Source: Acanthornis magna
Lineage: Eukaryota > Chordata > Aves > Passeriformes > Acanthizidae
Reading direction: 5' to 3'
DNA: 64,000 nucleotides
NCBI GenBank assembly: GCA_036785705.1
Contig: JAWUZG010000056.1
Location: forward strand, 13,710,001 to 13,774,000
Shown: piece after piece, positions 50,235-63,515 of the stretch
How the letters are laid out: each line of letters opens with the position of its first letter
Numbering within the stretch: position 1 is the first letter of the stretch
Position numbers and translations under genes: made by a program
The notes under the pieces: model-generated
The model's database searches: none
Told to the model about the DNA's origin: nothing
What the model saw: only the letters and a program-made list of their open reading frames with translations

Positions 50235-52504
50235 AATGTATAGAACACTGATGTACAAGACGTGACCAATGTGGTTCCATCCACATCATGGTTCAGTTTA
50301 AAACAATAAAAAAATTGGGCCACCTGCCATGAAAAACTTCAGCTTGTGGCTCGACTGCTGGGGAGAAATTTCACAGGTCCCATGGAAAGCAAAGCATGAA
50401 AATATACTGTGGGACCGCAGCAGCTTATGGGGGGGAGAATGTGCCTTGCAAAGTCAGGGCTGCAGAGAGTATTTCATGTCTTTGGCAAATGTGGTGTGCA
50501 GGATCTGGACCATTAATCAAACACTGACAGCCAGCTCGGGGAAGCAGAGTGTCAAATGGAGGAGGGCTTGCAGAGCCCCATCCAAATGGCATCTGGGGGA
50601 AAAGAAGAGGGGGGAAAAACAATGAAAGGAATGTTTATGGTACTGGAACGATTTTACTTACATTTATTCTAAATGTTTGGAAATTTATATTGATCTGAGT
50701 AGAAGCTGGTGCTGGGGTGAGTTAAATCAGCATTCCCTGTTGCCCTGTCTGGTTTGATTTATGCTGGGCATCTGACAACCACTCAGTTCAGAAACCTTTC
50801 AGAGCCTTCTTTTCTACTTCCTAAGCAAAGCAAATGAGCTTTTTGAAAAAAGAAGCAAAATTAAAAAATAGCCCACCCCAAAACAACAACAAAAAACCCC
50901 TTATCCTGAACTAAATTTAGAGATTTCTGCACATCTGGTGATGCGAATGTCTCTGTGATGTGTATCCAGATGTCTGCTTAGAGAAGGTGGAAGTGTGTTT
51001 GGCTTGTTTACATATAGTATTTGCTGACTTCAATTTTGGCAATCTGTGTAATAGCCGCTTTTGTCAAAATAACTCGGCTTTGTCTTCAGTTTCCCCTCCT
51101 TTTTAATATTCTCTCTTCCATGGAATTCAAATAGTGCATAAGGCAAGCAAGATTCTTTTATTGCATTTATTATATATGAAAATTAAAAAGATAATCTGGT
51201 TTCCTGGCTTTATGAATTCATGCATATATTGGAAAATGCAGAGTTGACCCTTTTAAAGTCCATGTTTTTTCTGCTCCATTTATTTCGGGAGGAGTCCATC
51301 CTTGGTTTTCCCAGTGATGAGAGGTACATGTAGTCACTGATGTGAGGAAGGAGGTTTTAAATCTTGTAGTGCTACTGGAAATTAACAGAAAGTCATTAGC
51401 ATCACTAGGGTTATGTTTAATTTTCAGCAATGCCACAGAGGCCATCAGTACAGTAATATTTACATAGCTCTGCTGGAGGTCCACAGCTAAGAAGTGTCCT
51501 GGGGTTTTTGGTGGCCTTGTGGGTTTTTTCTTTTTTTTTTCCCTTCTTTCTTCTGTTTTGCTACTGATTGCCTTCTATCACCAAAAATATTGCTTACCTC
51601 TTGCCCATCTAAGGTATATTCTATATACCTAGAGATACATATCATTTGTATTGAGGTTGTTTTTCTGAACTGCTTTTAATGTGTTCCTAAATATGTATGC
51701 ACAGGCAATATTCCCTTTTATAAAGAACTCTGATTAGGGAAATTGAAATGCTGTCTGTGTTTTGGGATGGGATCTTCAGGAAGATGTGTTGGGCGATACC
51801 ATGAGGTGCCCTCTCCGAGGCCGAGTTCATGGATATTGTAGTGAGCAGTTTCATTTGTTTTTAAATCCCCTTCCAGAGCAGAATGGACTCTCCAACCTGA
51901 TATGGCTGATGGGCAGCCTCAAATCCTCATCTGCAGAGAGCCTGTCGGGTCCAGGGGCTGGAGCTGGAAACAGAACCAAGATATTCACCTCTGCCTTTCA
52001 AGGCAGTGTATAAAACTGAGTGCTTGTGTCAATGTGCAGCCAAAAAATCACCTCTGACCTGCCCTTTGGTGCTACAACAGCTTTAGTGATGTGAGTGTAG
52101 TGAAAGGACTTGGCCTGGATGTTCAGCCTGTTTAAAAGCCTTTGGAGACTTTTGTAGGCTTGGTTTTTAGTTGGAATTTTCATTCCACATATGCACCGTG
52201 GCAGACTGTTGCCATGAGTCACAGTCATGATCCTAAGGGCAGAATTGGAAAATTGCAGTGCAATCTGCAGCCCTGCTGCAGATACAGAGACTGCAGCCAG
52301 GCTGCTGCTTCTCCTGAAAAACTGGCTGGAAGATGGGAAAACAAGACCATTAGACCTCAATGGTTTTTGTTCCCTAAGGAAAATGAGCTCTTCTTGGTAT
52401 GACAACAACAGAATATAAGATGTATAGAAAAATCTTTGAGAGATTAGACAAGCTAAACTCTGTCATATACTATCTTTAAAATGGAGACAAAAGAGGAAAA
52501 AATT

Positions 52505-52517
52505 AAAAAAAAAAAAA
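52505..52517 (+). repeat. Poly(A) run
   Basis: Thirteen A, then GAAAAAGAAGAGG purine-rich sequence. Confidence 0.93.
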
Positions 52518-52779
52518 GAAAAAGAAGAGGCTGAACTTCCAGTTACCTCTTGTGTGAAAAACAGCCAACTTAGCCAAGTCAACAGTGAACTCTGTCTGCT
52601 CTTCCCCTGCTGAAAAATTCAGGCTTTTCTTGGGGAGTTTCTGGAGTTCAGTGCGTGTGCAGTTGGTTGCACTGGCAGGTAACACAATCCCTCGGCTACA
52701 ACAGGCTCTTCCTTCCAAGGCGTTTTAATTTTTACAGCTCAAGAGCTCCGAGGGTGCCAAAATAATCAGGGCTTTGCAT

Positions 52780-53190
52780 TTCATGTGCTTACCATATATG
52801 GCCTGGGATCTGATTGCTAATCCCTCAAGGTGGCAGTAGCTTAATTAAAGCTACGTATCGGCCAGGAGATAATTGTAATGTCCTCTGAGTGGCTGCTCCT
52901 AATTTACACCGTGTACAGCCTGATACAGTCATCTATAATGTATCAAAGGTCCACGCTAGATTTTAATGTAAAGCCGTGTAAGATAAATGAAGAGTACATG
53001 TGGCAGGTGCTCAGTACATGCATTTAGATTAAGCCCTGCTCATTGAGGTGGTGATTAGATGAGTTATGTCAGGGAATTGTAACTGCTTCAGTGGATGAGG
53101 AAAAGGTTATTTCGAAGAGCTCATTGTAATGGCGTAGCTGGCCCATAATTCAGATATCAAACAATAAATGAGGAAGGAGAGCAGGAAGGA
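52780..53190. promoter_or_regulatory. Best candidate conserved enhancer-like element
   Basis: About 400 bp with densely packed, well-formed factor cores and no simple repeats. TAATCC (OTX/PITX type) is at 52818-52823. A hairpin-like inverted repeat at 52836-52854 has arms GTAGCTT and AAGCTAC around AATTA and includes TAATTA. A TCF/LEF-type ATCAAAGG is at 52942-52949. Several CpGs are retained (CTACGTATCG, CACCGTG, CCACGC, GCCGTG), which is unusual in neutral, methylated vertebrate DNA. No long open frame crosses it. It reads like a deeply conserved developmental enhancer, but that is an inference from texture and motif density. Confidence 0.4.
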
Positions 53191-56127
53191 TGCAGAGTGC
53201 AGATGCTGAGCCCTGTGGACACTATACGCACAAACACTACAGAACTTGTAGGGCAGCAAAAAAGCTGTCGGAGTAATGCTCTCTCTGATAAGCTTTAAAT
53301 ACCTGGTAAAGATATGTAACTACATCAAAAGTGAGCTTCGAGTGTTATTTGTTCAGAAATGGGGGATCAGTCCTAGTTCATTTGCTCTCACTGTCTCTGT
53401 AGACTCAGGAGCACGCAGGTCAAACCCATCAGAGCAAAGGTGGAAGCCCAAGGCTTGTCTTCCACAAACAGTTTTATTAGCAAGAGAGTCATTGTGTTTA
53501 TCAAACTGGCAGAACTTCTGAGAGAGATAGCTGGGACTTGCTGTTTCAGCACTGCAGCAGGATCATACAGAAAATATGCACTGATAGGTTTATTAACTCC
53601 CCGAAAATAGATGAGAGGTTTTTTGTCTGTTCTGTTTCTCCAACTGGGCTTGGAAAAACGCTGGATCAGAGGATTTGGTAGCACTGAAAGGTCATGCCCT
53701 TCTCTGTAGACCATGGGGCTGGTGAGTGAAGGGGATGAGGCAACTCTAAAGAGAAAAGAACTTGAGGGCAGAGGAGAGGGCTCACAGCAAGGATTCCTGA
53801 AAGGAAAATAGGATGAAAGCAGAATGAGGCCTGTACAGGTGTAATGAGCAACTGTTTAGATCTGTGCAGCATGTATTTTTGTTTTATATCCTCAAAGAAA
53901 ACAGCATAGCCTGGAAATAGCAGGCTCTGGGACTCACTGCCCTCTGTGCCCGTGAACACACTCAAAATGTCAGGAACGTGCTGCTAGGTGTTCACAGGAG
54001 CCTTTTTTACCAGCAACTGGTTATTGACGGTATTTTTTGCGGTAACGTGCTGTGAGGTTTTGCAGCCGTGGCTGCTGCATTAACCATTTCCACCTTAATC
54101 TTTGCTCTCAAAGGTCAGTGAGATCACAGCCCCTGCTATGCCAAGTGCAGCACAAGAAAAGGCAGAATGGGAAAAGGGTGAGAGGGAATTCAGCAGGGTG
54201 GCTCTCAACAGGTAAAACTGGAGCCAGGTAGTGCTGGGGGGAGTGCAAGCTTTAAATCAAATGTACATGAGAGGGAATGTTCTTCCAGCTTCTTCTGGTC
54301 AGGGATGGAAACTCCACAGAAAGCACTCTCTAATAAATTAATATTACTGGGTGCATCTATGCACGATGAGAAACCATGAAATACCGGAGGGTCCCAGCAC
54401 ATTCTTCACCTTCACATCAGCAATACCTACTCTACCTAATCTTGTGCACTCTATTAAACCTCACGAGCAAGACAAATACCCTGTGACAAGTGACCAATCT
54501 TCCATGTCTTGCTCCAACCTCACAAAACAGAAGGCTCCCCTTAGCCCAGGCTCCTGGAGGAGAACGTTAGAAGAGTTGTGTTTTCTCTTCCCATTACACG
54601 AGGACTGAGCAAACTGTGCCCTAAAAGACATAACATTCAATTGACCTTTTGCTTATCTATAAACGTAAAATGAGCTACACAGACCCTGATTCACCGAGGA
54701 GCCATTTCTGAGGAATTTATTTCCTTTTGCCTGCCATAAAAATAGATTGCTCCTCACAAAGGATAGGCTCAAAAAATAGCACTGCTTGCCTATAATAAGA
54801 TTATTATGAAGGAGATGTTTTTCCCTGGGCAATCACAGCCAGCCAATGTGTTATCAAATTTTTATCTTGTCAAATTGCTAGGCACTGGTTAGTGTTCTAG
54901 GGAGATTTTATGTGTTAAGCTGGCCTTCTGTAACCTTTTAGGGCCTGAGTACCCAAAAGTGGCTGGATTCTGGAATTGACTTCTATTCTTTGAAGGATGG
55001 ATTATTCTTTTGTGCCTCTGTCCTACTTTAAAGCCAGATTTGCAGAGTCTTACACAAAACATTCAAAGAATAAAAAAGTAATTCTTACATGTCATATCAG
55101 TCTATTTGGACAAAGCCAGGCAAAACCGTTCTGAAAGGCAATGGGAGGATCAGGCAGTAAGTCAGGATTTATCCAGCCCATTTCTCTTTATGGAGCCTAG
55201 GACAATGAGGCTGGCTATCAGTCTTGCTAGGAGTGTAACTGGAGAATTTGGCTCACTCACTACCAACATTTCATTCTGCTTTTTGAGTGAATTTCGTAGT
55301 GGAAAACACTCCTCCTTATGACAAATGCTCCTCCTAAAAGGATAAACCCCAGTGCACTGGTCCTTTGTGATTAGAAGTCATGTACTTTTAGGATTAAGTT
55401 TTTTTGTGTTCATTTGTGTCCTGATGTGTCATGTACCGATGGAGATGCTGAGCAGGGCACTGGTGAATCCTAGAGTCGGGGAATGGCTTCTCTTTTTTGG
55501 TGCTGTCATGTCCTGCTCTCCTTGCCTTTGCATTCCCAGCCCTTCATTGCCCAGATCAGATTCACCCTCAGGCTTTTTGCAGGTCAGGTTTTTGCCTTGT
55601 CACAAGAACGCCATGTCCAGCATCCCATTGTGAAGGACAGCACCTCACACCTTGGTGACTGTTCCTCTGGTGGGCAAAGGGAAATGCAAGAATTGGTGTA
55701 TTTGCCTCTGGAGCCAATGTGGTTTGGTGCAGCTCCCTGTGGGGTCTCTTTTTTCTCCTATCGAGACAGTGAAGCGCTAAATGAAATATATTTACTTTTG
55801 ATCTAATCAGGCCGTCACTTTGTGCTTTCTGAATATTTATTGTTTGCAAATGTATTGGAAGTTTAAATCACTATGTAATGGTGATTAATCTACTATACTG
55901 CAAAAGTTCAAAATAGCCCCCTCTGTTTCCACATGGCACCAATTAGGAAAGAGTGGATTAGTAAAATCTGCATGAAATGTGTATTTAGAACCATGATTTT
56001 AAATTGTTTCACTTTGTTTCTCAGTTCCTACATATCTGTCTCAGGATAAATAGTGCAAACCTCATTTCTTGCTCAATGACTCCTGAAACTTCAGACTACC
56101 CATGGTGCTGTGTCTGACAGTAGCACT

Positions 56128-56181
56128 ATGTGTGTGTGTGTGTATATATATATATGTGTGTGTATATGGGTGTGTGTATAA
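56128..56181 (+). repeat. Compound (TG)n(TA)n microsatellite
   Basis: Alternating TG, then TA, then TG, then TA blocks with short interruptions. Alternating purine-pyrimidine sequence of this kind can adopt Z-DNA (TG part) or melt easily (TA part). Confidence 0.95.
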
Positions 56182-58837
56182 ATAGATGTAAAATTCAGAT
56201 CTGTTTCTAAAGGGACTGAGTTTTCTCATTCTCTCCAAGATGAACATCTTGGAAAGCCCCACGTTGGGGCCAGGAGGGACTTGGGTGCTCCAAAATGAGC
56301 CTTTGACAAGCGTTTTGGGAGCTGGCTGTGATTTTAACAACCAGTTTGACTACACTGCCTCCAACAGATCTGGATGAGGGGCCTATATTTGGCAGGAAGG
56401 CTTTATAGTGGCATGGCTTAACCTGGTAAGATGCTGAAGTAATTTTCCTATTAGGAATCTGGCTTTGCTTTGCATGAGTACAGCACGTCTGCAGTTGGGG
56501 TTTCTGATGGGAGTGTTCCTAATTTAGACCGAAGCTCATGCAGATCGATGTCTCTTCAGTTAACCACTGATTTTTATCAGACTGATGCTGAAAGAGCAGG
56601 TCCTGTTGCTTTTAAATCACTCCAGAGTTCACACTGAAGAAATAAAATCAGTCTTGAAATGAAAGATGACTAAAAGAGGCGATCTCTGTTTGCTGCTAAA
56701 TGGGGTCACCTCACTCCAGATATTGAAGAGGGAATTGTGATCAGCTGGTACTTTCCCAAATGTTTGTATCACTCTCTTGCTCATGCATATTCAGCTCCCA
56801 AAGGGATCCAAAAGAGCTTAAAGTCCTTTGCACAAGGATTCTTTTGCTCACCTCTGTATTGATGGATCTAAAAGTGACACAGAGCTGTGCAAACGGAGTG
56901 TGACAGACCCAGGATCCTGTCTGGGATGCCCACAAATCCTTTCCTGCCTTCGCACCTCTCCCCCTCTCCCCCCGTGTCGTAAACAGCCTCTAAAACAAAC
57001 ACACATTTTTAAGCATTATGTCACTTCTGGGCAGCAGCCAGGGGATAAGATTAGCACCATTGTCATCAGAAAGAGCAAAGGCTGTCTCTTTGATGAATGA
57101 TATTGGATCCTCAGGATTTGTTATTTTTTTATTCAATGTGCCTGTGTATTTTTGGATATGAATGTCCCCAGATAGCCTCCGGATGGGGGGCAGGGGAAGG
57201 AGAAGGGTGAAGAGAGAGTGATAAGGGAGCTTTGCTGTCAGCCCATTTTCTCATGTCTTCATCTTTATGGAGGAAAAACCCCAAGGTATGAATCACAGCT
57301 TGCCCAGCTCTTGTACCCTCCGTGCCATGAGAGAGACCAAAACATATTGAACTGTTAACACCACTTGGCTCATCACCTTTTTCTCTCTCCTTCTGAATTT
57401 TTCATCCTTATTTAGCTGCCTGGCTCTTTGGAATACCGACAAACTGGGAATCATGGCATTTTGAGCTGGGCAGCTGCCGGTGAGTGTCCATAGGAGCCCA
57501 CAGTGCCTGAAGCCCCAAACCTTTCCCTTCTCTCTCCCTTGGTCTGGTTTTCCTCTGTCCTCTCCAGCCTCTGTTACAGCCCTTGGGATAGAGGCTGCCC
57601 ATTTTGTATTCTGTGTTTTTCACAGCATCTACTGCCATTTTTCACGACTGGGAGATCTCAGATCTGGAGAAAGCAAAGTAATGGCATCCACATATCTAAA
57701 GACTTCCTCTTACAAATGTCAAGATGCCCTTTCAAAAGGGAGTAGGGAAAACAAATTCTGATTTTTGGAGGTATAAGTCAACTGTGGCTGAACTTGGTGT
57801 TTTTGTTGTTTGTGGATTTTTTTTTCCTCCCCAGACTCTTAATTTCAAAAGAAATGAGTTTTTTTAAATTGGTGGGAAAAAACCCCAAAATCCAAACACA
57901 ATCCAACAAAGAAGTAATTGCTTCTTGGAAAATATTTTAGTTGCTGATTTCACTGCTCAATCCAATGTGATGTGAAGCAAAGACAAATGCTGTCACTAGG
58001 AACAGCATGAGATTGCTTTGTGATCTTAACCCCCTGTACCCTTCAGATGGAGCATCTGTGGCTTCACCCACTGTGATTCATTAAAGAGATTATGTATTAA
58101 AACAGACATGCCTTCTATTACCTGAGAAGCAGGGAGCATCCTCATCGCTGTGCCCTGATGGCAGCCTGTGCTGATTTCACTATTTCTTTTTCCCCATCAA
58201 ATGTGTCCACTTGATATCACTTGTCTGGGGCTGAGCACAAGGATCCTTATTTCCACCTGCATTTATATAGTGCCCAGTGCAATGTGGTGCTGCTCATGGT
58301 GCCAGAATTCCAGCACTGGAAAAAACCCAAAGGCAATCCAAAATGAAGTTTGAGATAGTAGCCTTCCCTCAGCATAATTTCTTCAGTATAACCCCTGCAT
58401 TCGCTGATAGAGAAATTATCAATTCCCAGTGTTACTGGAGCTAGAGTGAAAATCAACCTCTCTCTAATGAAACAATTTCCTTCTTTTCTCTCTGTGGGGA
58501 AGCTCATAAGCTTTTCTTCTATTAAAGGGGGCTGTGTTTTTTGGAAAAGGGAGAATATGGTCCCTTAAAGCACTGAGGATGAGCACACAGCACGTGGCAG
58601 CACTGGGATCACTGCAGCCTTCCCATTGTGTGCCCATCCACCTGGGTCCCTCCATTCTCTCTTTCCAATTTATTTCCTTACATAATAATGACCCAGAGGA
58701 GGGTCATCACTTTGCAAACACCATTTGGCTGAATTTTGATGAGGGATTTGAATCACTCTGACAAATGGGAGCCTTCTGCATGGCTGGTTCTAGAGGTGAG
58801 GGAATGAGAAACCTCTCGCCGAGCCTGGCCTGTGCTT

Positions 58838-58875
58838 TGTCCTGAAGGTCTTTATATGTCCTGAAGGCCTTTATA
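58838..58875 (+). repeat. 19-bp tandem duplication
   Basis: TGTCCTGAAGGTCTTTATA (58838-58856) is followed directly by a copy differing at one base (58857-58875, T to C at the twelfth position). A recent slippage or unequal-exchange duplication. Confidence 0.95.
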
Positions 58876-61130
58876 CCTGAGCAGACACACGCACGAAGGA
58901 TTTAGCAATATTAACGTTGGATGATGGAGGGGAAGACTACAGGGAATAGTAGCATTCAGCGAAGGGAAGTTCAGATAATTTGAGCAATTACAAGCAGATA
59001 ATGGATTTATTTGTGTCCCTTCTCCCCTTTCCCTCTCCTTTTTTATTGGCTCCTTCCCTACCTTGTACCTGTCTCCTCTTCCACCTGCGGTGCTTGGGCT
59101 GGTGGGGGTGGTTAGGGTATAGCTGCAATGTATTATCTGTGCTTTCCAGGGCTTTTGAAAGGTAATTTTACCTTCTGCTGAAGGTTGGTCAAGCCCCAGG
59201 ACAGCTTGTGGTGGGCTGGCAGTGGTGTTTCGAATCTGGCACTACCTGATAACACCTTGAGATTCAGAACGTCGGGCTCTGCACTGTGTTGGTGACCTCT
59301 CAGGCCACTCAGGGCCCTCCAGCTCCAAAATGCAGCAGGAGAAATTCTTATCTAAAAGTTGAAGGGATTAAAAGTGCTACTACAGAACCAATTAGCGTTA
59401 CCTCGTGTCTTTTTTATCAACTGTGTCAGATGTGTCCTACCTTTGTTCTGGAAATGAAGATCACCTGGGAATCCTTATGCAAAATGACATTGCCAGTTTA
59501 TGACCTTCCAGCACTGAAGTTGTGTGCATTCTCACCAGGCTCTCAGCACTCTGGACTCCTATCAGTATCCTGGGATGTGTTTTAAATTAGTGCCTGAGGG
59601 GGGAATGGGATTGAGTCGTGCACCACATGCCCAACTCAGCCGAACTTTCTCTTTATGCTTTTTATTAAAGTTGTATATCATCAGGAGAGTGTGAAAGTCA
59701 CATTAGAGCAGGGAAATCATCTCCCCAGCACCCTGGCTTGTCAGGCTATTTTGCATAATAACTTACGGAAATGAACTGGCCACTTCTGATACTTAAGGAC
59801 AGGCTGGGAGAGCAAGAGCCTTCCGAGGATTTTATCACAAAACAGCTTTATGTGGCACATCTGGTTTGTTTTAAGCATCTCTGTGTATTGGGAAGAGAGC
59901 AGCAGGGGACGGGGCGGGATTGCTTTGTTTGAAATCTTTTGCAGTGTATCTGAGTCAACTGCTCATAATGAGAACAATGGTCTTGGGAAAACTGCAACAG
60001 GAGACAGCAGCCGAGCACTTGAGCCACTCATGTGGAAATTTCTCTTGGGTTTCTTCACCTGCTTTACTCCCCTGCTGTGTCCAGAAGGGAAGTCCATGAG
60101 AATGCTGCTGCAGAGGTGGGATTTGCCTTGTGGAATAGCCGAAGAAGGCTGAAATCCAAATCAGCCACCTTTGCTCCAGAGCAGTCTCTCGTTAAATATC
60201 CCGTTATGTGCAAAATCCAGCTGTCTAAATCATAGCTAATTATATAATTATTCAACTACTGCCAGGGCTTGCTGTGTAATTTGGTGTAGTTGTGGTGAGG
60301 GGAAAATAGATGCAGGATACTTCTATGGGGCAGCAGTTAAAGAAGTTCTGGGGATTTACAGCACCTGTGGCTTGGCCAAGACTGCTCAAATTGCAGTGCA
60401 CAAGGTTCCCATTTGTAGCTTGAATTACACACCTGCCCTGGAATACTTTCAGGAACAGACATCACTTTAGTCACCACCCATGTGTTTCTGGGCCTTAAAT
60501 TGAAGAATGAAGTAGTAAAAGAGAGTGAAGCAATAGATGACTCTGGATAGCAAAGTATGCCCCCATCCTGAGACCTGGACTAACACCCCAAACACTGGGC
60601 AGACCTGCTGGGTGTGCCATTATAAAAACACAGTTTTTCTCTTTGTGTCAATAGGCTCATCAGAAAGCTTTCAGAATTGTTTGGCTCTTCCCTGAGAGCA
60701 CAGATTTAATACTGCCAAAAATCAAATAAAATGTAGATCTCTTTCTCACATAATTAAATAACAAGCGGGACAATTTCCCAACCAGACTAAATGCATTGGA
60801 TTGTCCTTTAGTGTCCAAAGTCTCACAGCTCTTATCAGCTGGTGTGTTTTTTTTCACAAGACAGAGACTTGCAAACTGCTATTTTACATAGGAGATCTTA
60901 AGGAAAGAAAACAATTAATTACACCTCAGAGCTAATTGGAATCGATACTTAATGTTTTTAGCTCTCAGTTAATTGCCAAATGATGTATCACTGGTTTGAT
61001 GATGAAAAATAGATGGATATCTCAGGTTCTTCCTCTAGGGTGTCATTCCATTGATGTACTAGCTGGCTCCAATGTTTTCCTTTCCCTCCTCTGTGTTTTA
61101 ATTCTCTTGCTTTAAATCCCATGTCAGATG

Positions 61131-61151
61131 TTTGATAATTTGATTATCAAA
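61131..61151. promoter_or_regulatory. Inverted repeat with paired GATA-type cores
   Basis: Perfect 9-bp arms TTTGATAAT and ATTATCAAA surround TTG. Each arm contains TGATAA, a GATA-factor core, so the site could bind two proteins on opposite strands. Such palindromes also occur by chance in AT-rich DNA. Confidence 0.25.
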
Positions 61152-63515
61152 ATATAGTGGTAAGTTATACAAACTGCAAGGCATAAGGTGGTATTTATTT
61201 ATTGGAAGATATAAGGAGTATTAAAGGGGACTCTTGGAAAATGTTTCATGTGATTGTTCTCTTCTGATACAGCTGATCAGGTGTTTGGTTTTTTTGTAGT
61301 CCATGGAGGAAAGGGAAATATATCTTTACTTGGTTCTCACAGAATCACCCAGGAGTGTCCACAGTAATTGAGTTTCTTGAATTGCAGCTGGGGGCTCTCC
61401 TGAGGGTCTCAGAGGTGCCTGGGGAGGTCGGACCCCGAGTATCTGTTGATGTCCTGATTTTCTCAAACAACACTCCTCCCCTGTGCTGTAAAACTTGTGC
61501 TGAATGAGTTATGTGCTAGACTGGCAGTGAGGGTTCCTTGTTCCTGAGGTCACCCCACAGCCCCTGTGCCCAGCCCCAAACCCCCCAGCCCCACAAGCAG
61601 CACAGGATTGATCCAGCAGCTCACGCCGTGGTGTAATACACCTAAATAAACCCACGCACTCGGCGGGGCTGACTCACCCAGCACAGAATATTTCCACCAA
61701 TAAACACTAATAACCACGTGCCAAGTGCTAACTGCTGCCCTTGCCCATGGCAATGTGGACAGCCAGGCTGTGCCCAGTGGGTCTGACTCAAATCTGACTA
61801 AAGGGACTCTGTTGGTGTTAATGTTATACAGAAATTAACACTTAGACGTGTTCTGGTAGTACATTGACACCCACATTTTTTATTTGTGGTAGCCAGCATT
61901 ATTTCACACTTGGAATAGTCATTTTATAAGCATAGTAGGGACTCTAGAAAATGTTTTGTCATTTCCTTTCCACTCAGCTTCTTCCCAGAGAAACAGGCAT
62001 GCACAGAGCCCTGTTTATGATACCCACATTAATAATCAAACGTGTGTGTAGGTGTAAGGAGTGCAAATAAACACATCTTAAAACAAGATCTATCTCCCTT
62101 CCCTGAACTGGCATGCTCCCAAACGAGCTCAATTGTAAAATTCCCTCATGCTGAATTCAGATTTTTTTTTGTATATAAAAGCTGATGACCTCACAAGCCC
62201 TCCAAATGGAGTTAGGGGAGAGCCGAAACCCTCCAAATATTTGGTGGTGGTGTGAGCACTGAGGTCCATGGGAAAAGGCAGGTACGGAATGGACTCTTTG
62301 CCTGTGTGCTGGCTTTCCTTGTGCTGTCTAAAGATGGCTATAAATGAGTATGAAGAGCAATGTTTTTCTGTATCTGCTGTCAATTTTTCTCTCTGCAGCT
62401 GACATGGCCAATTGTTCTGTTTTCTGTCTCGCCAGTCCTGCAGTTCTCTTGGGTGGTTGTGTGAGGGTGTTTTTAGACAAGCCTCTGAGAAACAAGGATG
62501 AAACTTAAGGAAGAGAAAGCAGTGAGGTGCTCACTCTAGTTTACAAGTTTTCAAGATGCTGTGACCCAGAACAACACCATCTTTTCAATCAACACAGCAG
62601 AAACAAGGGAAAAGCTGGAAGCAAATGTTATCAGTCCTGGTTTGGGATTGACTCTAAGCTGTAAGGCTACACTTTGGAGAAGGGTTCAGCTAAGAACTCT
62701 GAGTTGTCTTGTTTTTTTCGCACCATAATTGTCCTTCTTGTGGAGCTCTCATCGCTGTTGCGAAACTTTCTTGGTTATGTGACCTCTGTGGCAAAGGGAC
62801 ATCTTTATCTGACCCCTTGTCAGTGCTGGCAGTGAGCAGTGGCTGGGTCTAATATTCAGTTTTTCTGTACATGTTTTCTTCCTTGAGCTGGTTGAAAGAC
62901 ACGTAACCTTTCTATTTTAATAGAAAAACTACATTTCTCATTGAAAAAAGCAGACCTCTAGAGTATCCCATTGTATCAACTGTGAAAAAGGACTCAAATC
63001 TGAATACTGTTGGATGAAAACAAAATCAAGACAAAAGAAAAAGCTCTCCCTCCCTTTCTTTTCCCTATCATTATGAAAAGGAGATTAAAAAAAAAACATT
63101 ATGAGATAAATTTAAAATAATGTGTTTTCTGGGGAGAAAATAGAATAGATGGATGACTTTCAGCCTAATTTAGTAACTGCCACTCAAGATGCGACTTGGA
63201 AAGAACTTTCCAAAGCTGGAAAGTTATTCTAATGACATTTGTAACTGGGGAAGCATATGATTTTCTTTTGTGCTTTGATTAATATTCTCTATTACATCAG
63301 GCAGCTTAAAAACTCAAGGAATACTTCATCAGTGTTGTTCTGTCATTCCTTTAATGCAAACCAATGTCCTTTTGTAAAATGAAAAAGCAAATTGACCAGC
63401 GAAGGACTCTGGCCTTTTTCTGACCTGTCTGATGCAAAGCTGAATGTGGTAACTCTCAGCTTTGTTTTTGGGGCTGAATGTAAAACATTTCTCTGCGTTT
63501 TATTCCTTTTTGCAG

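Larger units (their letters stand above)
46543..52779. other. Non-coding DNA, no gene seen
   Basis: Between about 47450 and 49610 no frame of 60 codons is open. Contains a (CA)10 microsatellite and a 16-T run near 50.2 kb and an A run at 52505-52517. A short patch near 50572 (AGCCCCATCCAAATGGCATC) vaguely recalls antisense CR1 but is too short to call. No exon or RNA gene recognised. Confidence 0.55.
53191..63500. other. Non-coding DNA, no gene seen
   Basis: Holds the TG/TA microsatellite at 56128-56181, a purine-rich patch at about 57184-57222, the 19-bp tandem duplication at 58838-58875, paired GATA-type cores in an inverted repeat at 61131-61151 and overlapping inverted repeats at 63196-63225. 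Weakly enhancer-like sequence lies at about 54650-54860 and 55800-55920. No reading frame above about 110 codons and none recognisable. Confidence 0.55.

Noticed and set aside
50572..50592. CR1-like AGCCCCATCCAAATGGCATC
   Set aside because: About 12 bases match antisense CR1 and nothing around them does; too short to call.
59225..59240. TTTCGAATCTGGC resembling a tRNA T-arm
   Set aside because: No matching A-box, acceptor stem or anticodon arm can be folded around it.
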